Shown: one piece after another, positions 34,324-43,466 of the stretch | Position numbering within the stretch: the first letter of the stretch is position 1 | How the letters are laid out: each line of letters begins with the position of its first letter | Origin: Bacteroidales bacterium | GTDB lineage: Bacteria; Bacteroidota; Bacteroidia; Bacteroidales; WCHB1-69 | Length of the DNA: 64,000 nt | Reading direction: 5' to 3' | Assembly (NCBI GenBank): GCA_017649855.1 | Contig: JAGCGA010000024.1 | Span: forward strand, 1 to 64,000 | Program-made: the position numbers and the translations under genes | Notes under the pieces: model-generated | Database searches by the model: none | Told to the model about the DNA's origin: nothing | What the model saw: only the letters and a program-made list of their open reading frames with translations

Positions 34324-35255
34324 ATATCGTAGAAGTTCAGGAGGTTACCAAACGGTATGCCAACCACACCGCACTCAACAAGGTGTCGCTCTCCATACGT
34401 GAGGGAGCGATCTTCGGTTTGCTAGGGCCTAACGGCGCTGGCAAGACCACCCTCATCCGCATCCTCAACCGCATCACCTTTCCCGATGAAGGACGTGTCC
34501 TCTTCCAAGGACATCCCTTGCAGGCAGAAGATGTTTCCCAAATCGGCTATCTGCCGGAGGAACGCGGACTGTACAAGAAGATGAAGGCGGGCGAGCAGGC
34601 GCTCTACCTTGCCCAACTGAAGGGCATGTCCGCCTCAGATGCCAAAAAGCGCCTCAAGCAGAAATTCGAACAATACCAGATATCCGACTGGTGGAACCGC
34701 CCGGTGGAGGAACTTTCCAAAGGCATGCAGCAGAAACTCCAATTCATCATCACCATCCTGCACAACCCCTCCTTCCTTATCCTGGACGAGCCCTTCAGCG
34801 GCTTCGACCCTATCAACACCAACCTGCTGAAGGAAGAGATCATGCGACTCTCCCAAGAGGGCTCCACCATCATCCTCTCCACCCACAACATGACCTCCGT
34901 GGAGGAGATCTGCAACGAGATCGCCCTTATCAACAAGTCGCAGAAGATCTTGGAAGGCAACATCTACGACATCAAACAACAATTCAGAGACAACACCTAC
35001 GTGGTGACGGTCGCCAACGACAACCTGCCCGGAGAGAATCTCTTCGGAGAGTGTTTCCAAGTGGACTCGCAACAAAGAGACGAGCATACCACCACCTACA
35101 CCATCCGCGTCGCCGAAGGACACACGGCCAACGAGCTCATCCAACGACTCTCCCAAAACTGCCGCATCATCTCCTTTGCAGAAAAGCTGCCCTCCATGAA
35201 CGACATCTTCATCCAACAAGTAGAAACCTTCAACAACGAGCACCATGCAGAATAA
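34320..35255 (+). CDS. ABC transporter ATP-binding protein (NatA-like)
   Basis: A 311-aa ATPase: Walker A GPNGAGKTT (residues 36-44), Q-loop IGYLPEERGLY, signature LSKGMQQKL (near 137), Walker B FLILDEPFSGFDP (near 155) and the switch histidine in ILSTHNM. The C-terminal ~85 residues match the DUF4162-type extension common in NatA-like exporters. It works with the permease encoded immediately downstream, whose start overlaps by 11 bp. The substrate is unknown; sodium export is known only for distant relatives. Confidence 0.9.
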   Translation: MNIVEVQEVTKRYANHTALNKVSLSIREGAIFGLLGPNGAGKTTLIRILNRITFPDEGRVLFQGHPLQAEDVSQIGYLPEERGLYKKMKAGEQALYLAQLKGMSASDAKKRLKQKFEQYQISDWWNRPVEELSKGMQQKLQFIITILHNPSFLILDEPFSGFDPINTNLLKEEIMRLSQEGSTIILSTHNMTSVEEICNEIALINKSQKILEGNIYDIKQQFRDNTYVVTVANDNLPGENLFGECFQVDSQQRDEHTTTYTIRVAEGHTANELIQRLSQNCRIISFAEKLPSMNDIFIQQVETFNNEHHAE

Positions 35256-36570
35256 GACATTCCTCATCATAAGCCGTGAGTACACCTCCCGCGTCAAGAA
35301 AAAATCCTTTATCATCTTGACCATCCTGCTCCCCATTTTGTTGGCAGGACTGATCTTTCTGCCCGTGCTCCTGATGTTACACTCCGAAAAGAAGCAGCAT
35401 ACCCGCGTGCTGGTGGTGGACGACACCGAGATATTTCTCAACACTTTCCAGGAGACCGACAATACGACCTATCAATACCGGTCGGGCGACATCGGCCAGC
35501 TCACTCAAGAGATGTTGGAAAACGACGAGATCGACTGCATATTCCACATTCTGGACAATGGCGAAGGCCTCCGCAGCAACCTCTATTACAAGAAGTCCAT
35601 CCCCTCCACCCTGCAATCGTCGATTGAAAGCCAGATGAATGAGACCTTCTTTGACAAGATGCTGCAGGACTCCCTGCACATTGAGTTGGCGGACTTCCAG
35701 AAGCTGCAGGACCTCACCAAAGTGAACATCACGGCCATCCAGATTGACAAAGACGGCAACCAGCGGGAGAATGATGCCGACATGAACATGGTCATCGGCA
35801 TGATGTGCGGCTTCTTCATCTATTTCATCATCATTATTTTTGCCAGCCAGGTGTTGCGCGGCGTCCTGGAAGAGAAGACCAACCGCATCGTGGAGGTGCT
35901 GATCTCGTCCGTCAAGCCCATGCAACTGCTGGTAGGCAAGATTGTGGGCATTGCGCTGGTGGGAATCACCCAGTTCCTGATCTGGGTAGTACTCACCACA
36001 GGCATCCTCTTCGGCATTCAGTTGGCGGCACCCAGCTTATTCCAGAATGAGGCCAGCGCCGAGGCAGCCACCGAGATGATCAGCAATTCCAACATGGCCG
36101 GACTGGCCGATGGCAATATCTTCCAGGTCATCAACAACTACTTCCCCGTCTCCTTCACCGAACTGTTGCTGAGTTTCTTCTTCTACTTTGTGGTTGGCTA
36201 TCTCATCTATGCCACCCTCTACGCGGCCACTGGCTCCGTAGTGGACAACGAGAGCGACTCCCAGCAATACACCATGCCGGTCACACTGCCCTTGTTGCTC
36301 TCCATCATCACCGTACCAACGATATCCTCAAGCCCGAACGGCCAGCTGGCTGTGTGGCTCTCCATGATACCGCTCACCTCCCCCATCTCCATGATGGTAC
36401 GCCTGCCCTCGGGTGTGCCCTTGTGGCAACTGCTCACCTCCATGGGCATCTGTCTGCTCTTCCTCGTCTTCTGCATCTGGTTCGCCGCCAAGGTCTATCG
36501 TGTCGGCATCCTGATGTACGGCAAGAAGAACGGCTGGAAAGAGATCATCCGGTGGTTAAGGGAAGCATAA
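35245..36570 (+). CDS. ABC-2-type permease (NatB-like)
   Basis: A 441-aa membrane protein with one N-terminal helix (about 22-48), a periplasmic domain of about 120 residues, then five or six helices between 175 and 425. The motif VLRGVLEEKTNRIVEVLISSVKPMQLLVGKI (about 203-233) marks the ABC2_membrane_3/NatB family. It forms the channel for the ATPase encoded just upstream. It overlaps that gene by 11 bp, indicating translational coupling. Confidence 0.9.
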   Translation: MQNKTFLIISREYTSRVKKKSFIILTILLPILLAGLIFLPVLLMLHSEKKQHTRVLVVDDTEIFLNTFQETDNTTYQYRSGDIGQLTQEMLENDEIDCIFHILDNGEGLRSNLYYKKSIPSTLQSSIESQMNETFFDKMLQDSLHIELADFQKLQDLTKVNITAIQIDKDGNQRENDADMNMVIGMMCGFFIYFIIIIFASQVLRGVLEEKTNRIVEVLISSVKPMQLLVGKIVGIALVGITQFLIWVVLTTGILFGIQLAAPSLFQNEASAEAATEMISNSNMAGLADGNIFQVINNYFPVSFTELLLSFFFYFVVGYLIYATLYAATGSVVDNESDSQQYTMPVTLPLLLSIITVPTISSSPNGQLAVWLSMIPLTSPISMMVRLPSGVPLWQLLTSMGICLLFLVFCIWFAAKVYRVGILMYGKKNGWKEIIRWLREA

Positions 36571-36611
36571 TCAGACGAACCACATCCCAACCCTAACAAG
36601 CAACTAAGATC

Positions 36612-37175
36612 ATGTGCTATCTGATCAGGCCGGCCTTGCCGGAAGATGGTGCCTTTATCGGAAAATGCGTATGTGAAGGCATCGGATTTGAGATTTTCGA
36701 GAAAGAGACGGACCAGAACAAGGAAATTGCCGAGAGGATCGCGCCCTTAGCCGCGCGGGAAGGCACGCTCTACAGCTATCGGAACACCTTGATAGCCGAA
36801 GTGCATGGCGAAGTGGCCGGGGCCTTCATCTCCTATCCGGGCGAATATTACCACGAGTGGCGCAAAGAGACCTTTCGCGACCATCCCTACTTCAAAGATC
36901 TGGACTTGGACGTCATGTCCGACGAGGCGGGCCCGGGCGAGTATTATATCGACACGCTGGCCGTGCTACCCCAATACCGCCGGCAGGGCATCGGCAGCGG
37001 ACTGATGAAGGAGCGTATCGCCCAGGTGCAGCGGGAGCATCCCGACTTGCGCATCACCCTGCTCGTCGACCCCGAGAACCTCAACGGCCAACGCATCTAT
37101 TCCCGTCTCGGCTTTCAATTCATAGACCGCAACGTCGTAGCCTTCAACCATCTGTATTGGAAGATGGCCCTGTAG
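36612..37175 (+). CDS. GNAT-family N-acetyltransferase
   Basis: A 187-aa acetyltransferase with the acetyl-CoA-binding motif A: YIDTLAVLPQYRRQGIGSGLMKERI (about residues 114-138, Q/RxxGxG/A as RRQGIGSG), and the later NLNGQRIYSRLGFQFIDR segment. It transfers acetyl from acetyl-CoA to an unknown amine. The stop codon TAG (37173-37175) belongs to a 40-bp palindromic repeat (37171-37210), so the native C-terminus may have been changed by an insertion. It lies 41 bp after the permease gene, probably in the same operon. Confidence 0.88.
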   Translation: MCYLIRPALPEDGAFIGKCVCEGIGFEIFEKETDQNKEIAERIAPLAAREGTLYSYRNTLIAEVHGEVAGAFISYPGEYYHEWRKETFRDHPYFKDLDLDVMSDEAGPGEYYIDTLAVLPQYRRQGIGSGLMKERIAQVQREHPDLRITLLVDPENLNGQRIYSRLGFQFIDRNVVAFNHLYWKMAL

Positions 37176-37210
37176 AGACGTTCCATGGAACGTCTCTGCC
37201 AACGGACGAA
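37171..37210 (+). repeat. 40-bp palindromic repeat, copy 1
   Basis: Identical over 40 bp to 39981-40020. The core is an inverted repeat (arms GTAGAGACGTTCCA and TGGAACGTCTCTGC, one mismatch) followed by CAACGGACGAA. It overlaps the stop codon of the acetyltransferase gene. Confidence 0.9.
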
Positions 37211-37242
37211 CAACCTACAGTTCACCATCTTGTATCTTGATA

Positions 37243-37274
37243 TTTGGGTCGTATTAATAAAAAAGATATTTTTG
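37243..37274 (+). promoter_or_regulatory. -33/-7 promoter of the beta-helix T9SS gene
   Basis: TTTG at 37243-37246 and TATTTTTG at 37267-37274 are separated by 20 bp, the best full match to the Bacteroidota promoter consensus in the window. It leaves a leader of about 160 nt before 37444, AT-rich and without an obvious fold. Confidence 0.75.
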
Positions 37275-37443
37275 CAGATAAAATCAAAAAGATGATAAAC
37301 AAAGCAAAGAACCTACTTCATCCAATAACTGAATGAAACCAAATACACAATATATGGATAAATCATTATTGTCGCATCAGAGCATCCATAACCAACAATA
37401 ATATATCTTTCAAAAACATTTTTAACCAAAAAAAGAAGTGAAA

Positions 37444-40131
37444 ATGAGAAAGAATGCTTTCAAATGTGTCATTGTTTTCACAACCGTCATGATGTTTTTC
37501 GGTTTATTGACAGCGCAGACCACCTATTTCGTTTCCAACCAAGGGGACGACAGCAACAACGGCCTCTCGTGGGCCACGGCCAAGGCCACCATCAACGGGG
37601 CGATGGCGCTCATCACCTCACCCAACAACGACTCGGTGTTCGTGGCGGTGGGCACCTATCCGGCCTGCACCATCAAGAGCAGTACGCATGTGTATGGCGG
37701 CTTCACAGGCACGGAATCGCATTTGTATGAGCGGCAACCGCTCTCCTATGGCATCGCCTCCGACAGCTCCTGCTCTGTTATCGACGCACAGCATAACAGC
37801 AACTATGCCGTCTCTATCAACGGCTATATGTACTACAACAACGCCTATAATTGCCGGTCAGTCGATTTTGACGGTTTTTATGTGACCGGGGGCAATCAAT
37901 ATGGTGTCTATAGCGAAGCTAACAACACCTACACTATCTCCAACTGCACCATGACGGGAAACGCCTGCGGTTTGTATCTGGGGATATCATATTCCAACTC
38001 CTACTATAGTTCCACCTATCAGGTTTCAAATTGCAAGATTAACGGCAACACGACCAACGGTGGTGTGCAAATGTACAACGGCAGCCAAACCTATGGTGGC
38101 ACGTTTGAATTCGACAACTGCATGATTGCAGAAAACACCGGCAGTCAGTTCGGCGGGATGAGATTCAACACGTATGCTTATACCACAACCAACCATATTA
38201 TTGTAAACAATTGTGATGTGGTGAAGAATATCGCATCCGGGTTGAATGCCAAAGCAGGCGGCATCCTCACGCAGAACAATGATTTTGACTATGCCAAGAC
38301 AAGATGCGAGTGGAGGATCCTCAACTCGCGCATCATCGACAACACCGTCTATACCATCGCCACCACGGCCAGCGCAGACGACAGTTGGCCCTATATTGCC
38401 GGAGGCATCAGCGTTTACACCCATACCACGCATATTTTGGGCTGTGTGATTTCCAACAACAGCGCCATCTCCACCGAGGGCATCGATGTAACAGGCGGTG
38501 TGGCATCGTACGCCAATGGAACTTCCACATCCTCAAGTAACACCGGTGATCCCGTGGGACGGTTATATATGACCAACTGCGTGGTGGCCAACAATCTGGC
38601 GCAGACCACGAACAGCTTGGGCACGGGAGGCATCCGAACCGTCAAGGCAGCTACGATCAAAAATACGGTGATGTGGAACAACAAGTGTGGCAGTACGGTA
38701 TCCAACTGCAGATGGTCCACCAGTTACGCTCTTCCCTACACCTATTGTGCCAGCGAAACATCCCCGACCAGCGACTTTGCCACCGACAGCACCAATATCG
38801 TGCTGGATTCACTGACGCAACCCCTGTTTGTCGCACCGTCCTCTATGGTAGGCGCCACCACCATTGCCACGGACCTGTCGAATCTCGCCGCCAACTGGCA
38901 CGTGCAGCCCATATCTCCTTTGGTGGATGCCGGCGACCCGAATACAGCATTCATCACCTACCTGCCCGCCACCGACATGGACGGCAACCCGAGAATATAC
39001 AACATCATTGCCGACATCGGGGCATACGAATGCACGCAAACAACCATGAACCAAGCTATCATCTGGAATCAGACGCTGTCTGCAACTTTGGGGGATGCAC
39101 CCGTTTTACTGACGGCCACGGCCACCTCGGGATTGCCCGTGAGCTATAGCAGCAGCGACACGAGCATTGCCTACGTCCATAACGACAGCCTCTATTTCGT
39201 CGGTGTCGGCGCCGCCCTCATCACCGCCTCGCAGGCCGGCAACACGCTTTACCAACCGGCTGCAGATGTGAGCCTGATTGTGAACGTGTCGGCTCCGGTG
39301 CTGTACCAGAGCATCACCTGGAACCAAACCTTGACCACCTGCATTGACAGCGGCACACTGGTGCTGAACGCCATCGCATCGTCGGGGCTGCCCGTAAGCT
39401 ACACCTGTAGCGATGAGAGCATTGCCGTCGTCAATGGCAACACCCTCACCCTGATGGGTGTAGGCCAAGCCGTCATCACAGCCTCACAGGCTGGCAACGC
39501 CTATTACCATCCCGCACAGAATGTGGTCAAAATACTGACTGTTACTGAAAACGGCGGGACGGATGACCCACAACCTCAGACTATTGTTTGGAACCAAGAC
39601 CTGAACGTCAGCCTGAACGAGCAATACCTGCCGCTCACCGCAACGGCCACCTCCGGACTGCCGGTCTCCTACACCTGTAATGATGAAACCGTCGCTACGG
39701 TATATGGCAGCATCCTGATACTCCATGCACCCGGATTAGCCATCATCACGGCCTCGCAACCCGGCAACGACCAGTATATGGCCGCCCCGAATGTGATGAA
39801 AATCCTCCAAGTGACAGATCCTACAGGGATTCCCGATCATGCAGTGAACTCTGTCAATGTCTGGCCCAACCCCACCACCAGCATCGTCAATGTTCAATGT
39901 ACAATGAACAATGTTCAGGCGGGGACGATGGAAATTCGCGTGTATGACGCCTTCGGACGTTTGTTACGGACAACGGACGTTGTAGAGACGTTCCATGGAA
40001 CGTCTCTGCCAACGGACGAAAACGGTTCTTCCATGCAAATCGACCTCTCCTCCTTCGCGCCTGGGGTCTATTTCATCAAGGCTGTCGCCGATGGCAATGT
40101 GATGGGGGTTCGCAAAGTGGTGAAACAATAA
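37444..40131 (+). CDS. T9SS-secreted beta-helix protein with three Ig-like repeats
   Basis: ATG at 37444 is preferred to GTG two codons upstream, giving a signal peptide that ends LLTAQ. About residues 23-530 look like a right-handed beta-helix of the choice-of-anchor/polymorphic type (YFVSNQGDDSNNGLSWATAKATINGA; repeated NCxxxGN turns). Three ~85-residue Ig-like repeats follow (near 536, 620 and 709), each with TSGLPVSY- and ITASQAGN-like motifs. The type A T9SS sorting domain is at ~797-895 (VWPNPTTSIVNVQ to KVVKQ). Inside it the palindromic repeat copy 2 encodes VVETFHGTSLPTDE in frame. Probably a surface adhesin or carbohydrate-interacting protein. Confidence 0.85.
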   Translation: MRKNAFKCVIVFTTVMMFFGLLTAQTTYFVSNQGDDSNNGLSWATAKATINGAMALITSPNNDSVFVAVGTYPACTIKSSTHVYGGFTGTESHLYERQPLSYGIASDSSCSVIDAQHNSNYAVSINGYMYYNNAYNCRSVDFDGFYVTGGNQYGVYSEANNTYTISNCTMTGNACGLYLGISYSNSYYSSTYQVSNCKINGNTTNGGVQMYNGSQTYGGTFEFDNCMIAENTGSQFGGMRFNTYAYTTTNHIIVNNCDVVKNIASGLNAKAGGILTQNNDFDYAKTRCEWRILNSRIIDNTVYTIATTASADDSWPYIAGGISVYTHTTHILGCVISNNSAISTEGIDVTGGVASYANGTSTSSSNTGDPVGRLYMTNCVVANNLAQTTNSLGTGGIRTVKAATIKNTVMWNNKCGSTVSNCRWSTSYALPYTYCASETSPTSDFATDSTNIVLDSLTQPLFVAPSSMVGATTIATDLSNLAANWHVQPISPLVDAGDPNTAFITYLPATDMDGNPRIYNIIADIGAYECTQTTMNQAIIWNQTLSATLGDAPVLLTATATSGLPVSYSSSDTSIAYVHNDSLYFVGVGAALITASQAGNTLYQPAADVSLIVNVSAPVLYQSITWNQTLTTCIDSGTLVLNAIASSGLPVSYTCSDESIAVVNGNTLTLMGVGQAVITASQAGNAYYHPAQNVVKILTVTENGGTDDPQPQTIVWNQDLNVSLNEQYLPLTATATSGLPVSYTCNDETVATVYGSILILHAPGLAIITASQPGNDQYMAAPNVMKILQVTDPTGIPDHAVNSVNVWPNPTTSIVNVQCTMNNVQAGTMEIRVYDAFGRLLRTTDVVETFHGTSLPTDENGSSMQIDLSSFAPGVYFIKAVADGNVMGVRKVVKQ
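39981..40020 (+). repeat. 40-bp palindromic repeat, copy 2 (inside a CDS)
   Basis: Same 40 bp as 37171-37210, here in frame within the sorting domain of the T9SS protein. CAACGGACG occurs immediately before (39971-39979) and again at 40010-40018, flanking the palindrome as a 9-bp direct repeat. Confidence 0.9.
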
Positions 40132-40152
40132 TCACACTCTCCGAAAACATCA

Positions 40153-40184
40153 AAAGGGCACGGGATTACAGTTCCGCGCCCTTT
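40153..40184. terminator. Terminator hairpin between the T9SS gene and rhuM
   Basis: AAAGGGCACGG (40153-40163) pairs with CCGCGCCCTTT (40174-40184) with a single A-C mismatch, between convergent genes. Confidence 0.75.
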
Positions 40185-40200
40185 GTATTTCGCTCAACAT

Positions 40201-41073
40201 TTATGTAAACACCTTCATCAAAGCATCCGTCACCGCTGGCTCCTCAATCTCTGACACTACGAACAATCGTTTGCCTAAATCCTTGAAGGAGGCCCCGTAA
40301 TGATAAAGTCGGTGGTGGTCTAAAATTAAAAATCGGTCATGCACTTTCTCCACCTCTTTGATAGTGACAGGTGGGTATTGGGTGTTGTACTTGCGGATGT
40401 CAGCTTGCAGTTGGAGTGAAATATGCTCGGTATAAATGGTCGCAGTAACCTCCGTTTGCCGTTTGCTCAAAAGCAGAAGCACGCTGTCATCTATAAAGTT
40501 GTCAACCAGTTTAATGTCTTCTTGAGCACTTCGTATTAAATTCGCCACGAACACGTATGCATCGAACGTTTCACCATTGAAAAACAATCCGGCTTTGGGT
40601 GGTAGTGTTGTTTGTACGATCTGTTTGATTTGTTGCTCAGCTTTGTAAACACGTTGCTCTATTTTCTCAAATCGTTCTTCTATAGGGAAACCGTAAACAA
40701 AATAGTTTTTTAGAAGCCTGTTTGCCCACTGTCTGAATTCTATGCCTTTTTGTGTGTTAACACGAAAACCTACAGAAATGATGACATCCAAATTGTAGAA
40801 CTCAACGAATCGTTTTACCTGGCGAGTGCCCTCCTTTTGATGTAGTTCCAAAATGGAACTAGTTGCTAATTTTTCCAACTCATGTACTTCATAAATGTGC
40901 TTTAAATGTTTTGTAATTGCCTGTCGTTGTGTGCCAAACAATAGCGCCATCTGTGCCTGAGACAGCCAAACTGTGTCATCGGCCACCCGTACCTCAAGAT
41001 TGATATTCTCCTCAACATAGTAAATTACTACATCTCCATAGGGCGTTGTTTTCATAGGTTTTATGTTTTCCAT
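40201..41073 (-). CDS. RhuM-family protein with C-terminal PLD-like region
   Basis: Start set at 41073 (MENIKPMKTTPYG), about 16 nt after the predicted transcription start. The first ~150 residues match the virulence RhuM family (VRVADDTVWLSQAQMALLFGTQRQAITKHLKHIYEVHEL; YNLDVIISVGFRVNTQKGIEFRQWAN), which looks like a DNA-binding Bro-N-type module. The C-terminal half (about 185-285) resembles a phospholipase-D-like fold: DNFIDDSVLLLL, HDRFLILDHHRLYHYGASFKDLGKR with an H-x-D...G-x-S-x-KD arrangement, seen once. RhuM genes are typical of accessory islands, and this gene is AT-richer than its neighbours. The molecular role is unproven. Confidence 0.85.
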   Translation of the reverse strand: MENIKPMKTTPYGDVVIYYVEENINLEVRVADDTVWLSQAQMALLFGTQRQAITKHLKHIYEVHELEKLATSSILELHQKEGTRQVKRFVEFYNLDVIISVGFRVNTQKGIEFRQWANRLLKNYFVYGFPIEERFEKIEQRVYKAEQQIKQIVQTTLPPKAGLFFNGETFDAYVFVANLIRSAQEDIKLVDNFIDDSVLLLLSKRQTEVTATIYTEHISLQLQADIRKYNTQYPPVTIKEVEKVHDRFLILDHHRLYHYGASFKDLGKRLFVVSEIEEPAVTDALMKVFT

Positions 41074-41095
41074 AGTGCACAATTATATAACGCTG

Positions 41096-41103
41096 CAAAG
41101 ATA
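41096..41103 (-). promoter_or_regulatory. -7 element of the rhuM-family gene
   Basis: The minus strand reads TATCTTTG, 22 bp before the ATG at 41073. Confidence 0.5.
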
Positions 41104-41203
41104 TAAAATTCATGCAACATACTGAATATCAATGTGTTTTAACAAATAATAGTTAAATCGGTTGAATAAGAATGAAAAGAATCGTGGTGAAGCAATAATA
41201 TTC

Positions 41204-42103
41204 TCACCCCTGCCCTTTCGCCCTTGAGGTGGTGACCAGATAGACACCGATAATGATCAGCACCAAGGCCACGGGCTTGTTCCAGGTGAAGACATCCTGA
41301 CCGGCCGCGATGGCCACCACTGCCGTGACCACTGGCTGCAGGTTGCTATACATGCTCACCGTGGTGGGTCGCAACTGCCGCAAAGCGATGGGCAGCAGAA
41401 AATACGAGACAATGGTTGCAAAGACCAATACCGTCAGCAGGTTCACATATACGAACGGCGTGGCGGCCGACATCATTCCGACAGAGGTATGGAAAGTAGG
41501 CACGGCCAGCGCCACGCATATCGGCGTGCCAATCAGGAAAATCCAGCGCATCAGAGTGATGGGCGAATAGGTGCCCGAAACTGAACGGGTGATGAGCAGA
41601 TAGCTGGCGTAGAAGATGATGTTGATCAGGCAGAACATCAATCCCTTCACCGTCATGTTGGCATCCACGCCCCACGAGAAAAGCACGATCATCAGGGCGC
41701 CGCAGATGCCGAAGAGCACACCCACGCTCTTCTTCCAGGAGATAGGCTCCTTCAAAAAGACCGCCGCCATCAGCATCACGATGAGGGGGCTCATGGCTGA
41801 GACCAACGACACATAGCAGGGCGAGGTGTAGCGAAACGCCTCCGAGAAGGCATAGAGCGTGCCCGCCATCACCACGCCTCCGAGGATAAAGAGCGGCCAG
41901 TCGCGACGGCGCACCTTCTCGTATGGGATTGCTATGGAAAGCAACCAAAACACCGCTGTCCCGAACAACATCCGGACAGCGGTGTAACATTCAGGGGTCA
42001 TATATTGCGGAACCACCACCTTGGAACAGTTCGGATTGATACCGAAGATGATGTAGGTGGCCAAGGCCGCAAGATGTCCGACCCACTTTCTATCTCGTGT
42101 CAT
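41204..42103 (-). CDS. DMT-superfamily transporter (EamA)
   Basis: A 299-aa protein with ten hydrophobic segments arranged as two EamA repeats (LAALATYIIFGINPNCSKVVV near 10-30 and SVSGTYSPITLMRWIFLIG near 170). The motifs PLIVMLMAAVFLKEPISWKK and YSNLQPVVTAVVAIAAGQD are the conserved ends of the repeats. It probably exports a small metabolite or amino acid. It follows the PLP enzyme gene by 12 bp, so the two are likely co-transcribed. Confidence 0.9.
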   Translation of the reverse strand: MTRDRKWVGHLAALATYIIFGINPNCSKVVVPQYMTPECYTAVRMLFGTAVFWLLSIAIPYEKVRRRDWPLFILGGVVMAGTLYAFSEAFRYTSPCYVSLVSAMSPLIVMLMAAVFLKEPISWKKSVGVLFGICGALMIVLFSWGVDANMTVKGLMFCLINIIFYASYLLITRSVSGTYSPITLMRWIFLIGTPICVALAVPTFHTSVGMMSAATPFVYVNLLTVLVFATIVSYFLLPIALRQLRPTTVSMYSNLQPVVTAVVAIAAGQDVFTWNKPVALVLIIIGVYLVTTSRAKGQG

Positions 42104-42115
42104 GCACGAAGCAGC

Positions 42116-43270
42116 TTAGTTCTTCAGTGACGCGATCTCTTTCACAGCCTCGATACAAGCGTCAACCTCGGCTTCGGTATTGAAAGCGCCGATGCTGAGA
42201 CGAACCGTTCCGTCGATAGGCAGGGTTCCCAGACGCTCATGAACCAGCGGAGCACATTGCAGGCCGGTACGGCAGGCGATATTGTAGTCCACATCCAGCA
42301 TGGTGCCGACATCCATAGACTCAAAACCTTTGATGTTCATGGAGAGAACGGGGTTCTGGTTTTCGGTGGTCGTGGCACAATAGACGGTGACGCCTTCCAC
42401 CTTGCGGATACCATCGCGCAGTTTCTTCCAGAGTTTCATCTCCTGAGCATGGATATTCTCAATGCCCTGTTCCATCACCCATTTGGCACCGGCATAGAGG
42501 CCGCTGATACCTAACATGTTGATGGTACCGGCTTCCAGTCTGTAGGGATACTCCTCCAGATGGGAACGTTGGGCGGAACGGACACCCGTACCACCGAAGC
42601 GGGTTTGTACCACCTCCACGCCCTCGCGCACGTAGGAGCCACCGATACCGGTCGGTCCCATGAGGCACTTGTGGCCTGTGAAAGCGTAGGCATCCACGTT
42701 ATAGTCGATCATATCCATCACCACAGCGCCAGCACCTTGGCTGCCGTCCACGATGAAGGTCAGACCATGCTCCTTGCACACCTTGCCGATCTCCTTGATG
42801 GGTTGCACCGTGCCAATCACATTGGAGCACTGGGTGCAGACCACCAGGTTCGTGTTGGGCTTGATGGCTTTCTTGAAATCGTCGGGATGCACATAGCCAG
42901 CTTCGTCAAAGGGCAGATAGGTAACCTCGATGATGCCAGCTTGCTCCAGATGGTACAGCGGACGCAATACGGAGTTGTGCTCCAACATGGTGGTGATGAC
43001 ATGACCGCCTTTACGTGCAAGTCCTTGAATCAAGATATTCAGAGAGTCCGTAGCATTGTAGCTAAAGGTCAGACGACGCTCATCCGTGCCGCCATTGAAC
43101 ATCTTGGTGAGCAGGCGACGGCAATCGGTCAGAAGCTCGCCAGTCTCAATACCAGCATCATAACCGGCACGGCCAGGGCTCACGCCATGCTCTTTGTAAA
43201 AGGAATTCATGAAATCATAAACCACTTCCGGCTTAGGATAGGAGGTAGCAGAATTGTCAAAATATATCAT
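42116..43270 (-). CDS. Class V aminotransferase, cysteine-desulfurase-like
   Basis: Start set at 43270 (MIYFDNSATSYPKPEVV), the family N-terminus. The 384-aa enzyme carries the PLP lysine in AYAFTGHKCLMGPTGIGG (near residue 197), the cofactor histidine-containing TTMLEHNSVLRPL and DGSQGAGAV. The sequence matches the cysteine desulfurase family variant with a short active-site cysteine loop (ACRTGLQCAPLVHERLG near 330). It may release sulfur or selenium from cysteine analogues. No scaffold or suf gene lies nearby; a DMT exporter is immediately downstream. Confidence 0.88.
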   Translation of the reverse strand: MIYFDNSATSYPKPEVVYDFMNSFYKEHGVSPGRAGYDAGIETGELLTDCRRLLTKMFNGGTDERRLTFSYNATDSLNILIQGLARKGGHVITTMLEHNSVLRPLYHLEQAGIIEVTYLPFDEAGYVHPDDFKKAIKPNTNLVVCTQCSNVIGTVQPIKEIGKVCKEHGLTFIVDGSQGAGAVVMDMIDYNVDAYAFTGHKCLMGPTGIGGSYVREGVEVVQTRFGGTGVRSAQRSHLEEYPYRLEAGTINMLGISGLYAGAKWVMEQGIENIHAQEMKLWKKLRDGIRKVEGVTVYCATTTENQNPVLSMNIKGFESMDVGTMLDVDYNIACRTGLQCAPLVHERLGTLPIDGTVRLSIGAFNTEAEVDACIEAVKEIASLKN

Positions 43271-43295
43271 AACTAAAGTCTTTTGAAACAAAGCG

Positions 43296-43303
43296 CAAAA
43301 ATA
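43296..43303 (-). promoter_or_regulatory. -7 element of the cysteine-desulfurase-like gene
   Basis: The minus strand reads TATTTTTG, 25 bp before the start at 43270. Confidence 0.55.
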
Positions 43304-43418
43304 ACAATTTTTAGGATGTAGGCAACCGTTTTTTCACATCCAGCCCAAAAAGAAAAGAGCTCATTTTTTGCTCGAAAAAAATAGCTGGAAACTGAATCTT
43401 GCAGGATATATTTTTGTA

Positions 43419-43434
43419 TTTTTGCATCCTCATT
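43419..43434 (+). promoter_or_regulatory. Two abutting -7 elements before the SDR gene
   Basis: TATTTTTG occurs twice back to back (43419-43426 and 43427-43434). This would allow two start points 8 nt apart for the gene at 43467. Confidence 0.55.
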
Positions 43435-43466
43435 TTTGATACAGTTTATTCTAAAAAACAAAGAAG

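Noticed and set aside
39971..40018. Reading CAACGGACG as a 9-bp target-site duplication
   Set aside because: The right-hand copy belongs to the 40-bp unit shared with 37171-37210, which lacks the left-hand copy, so a duplication made on insertion is not proven.
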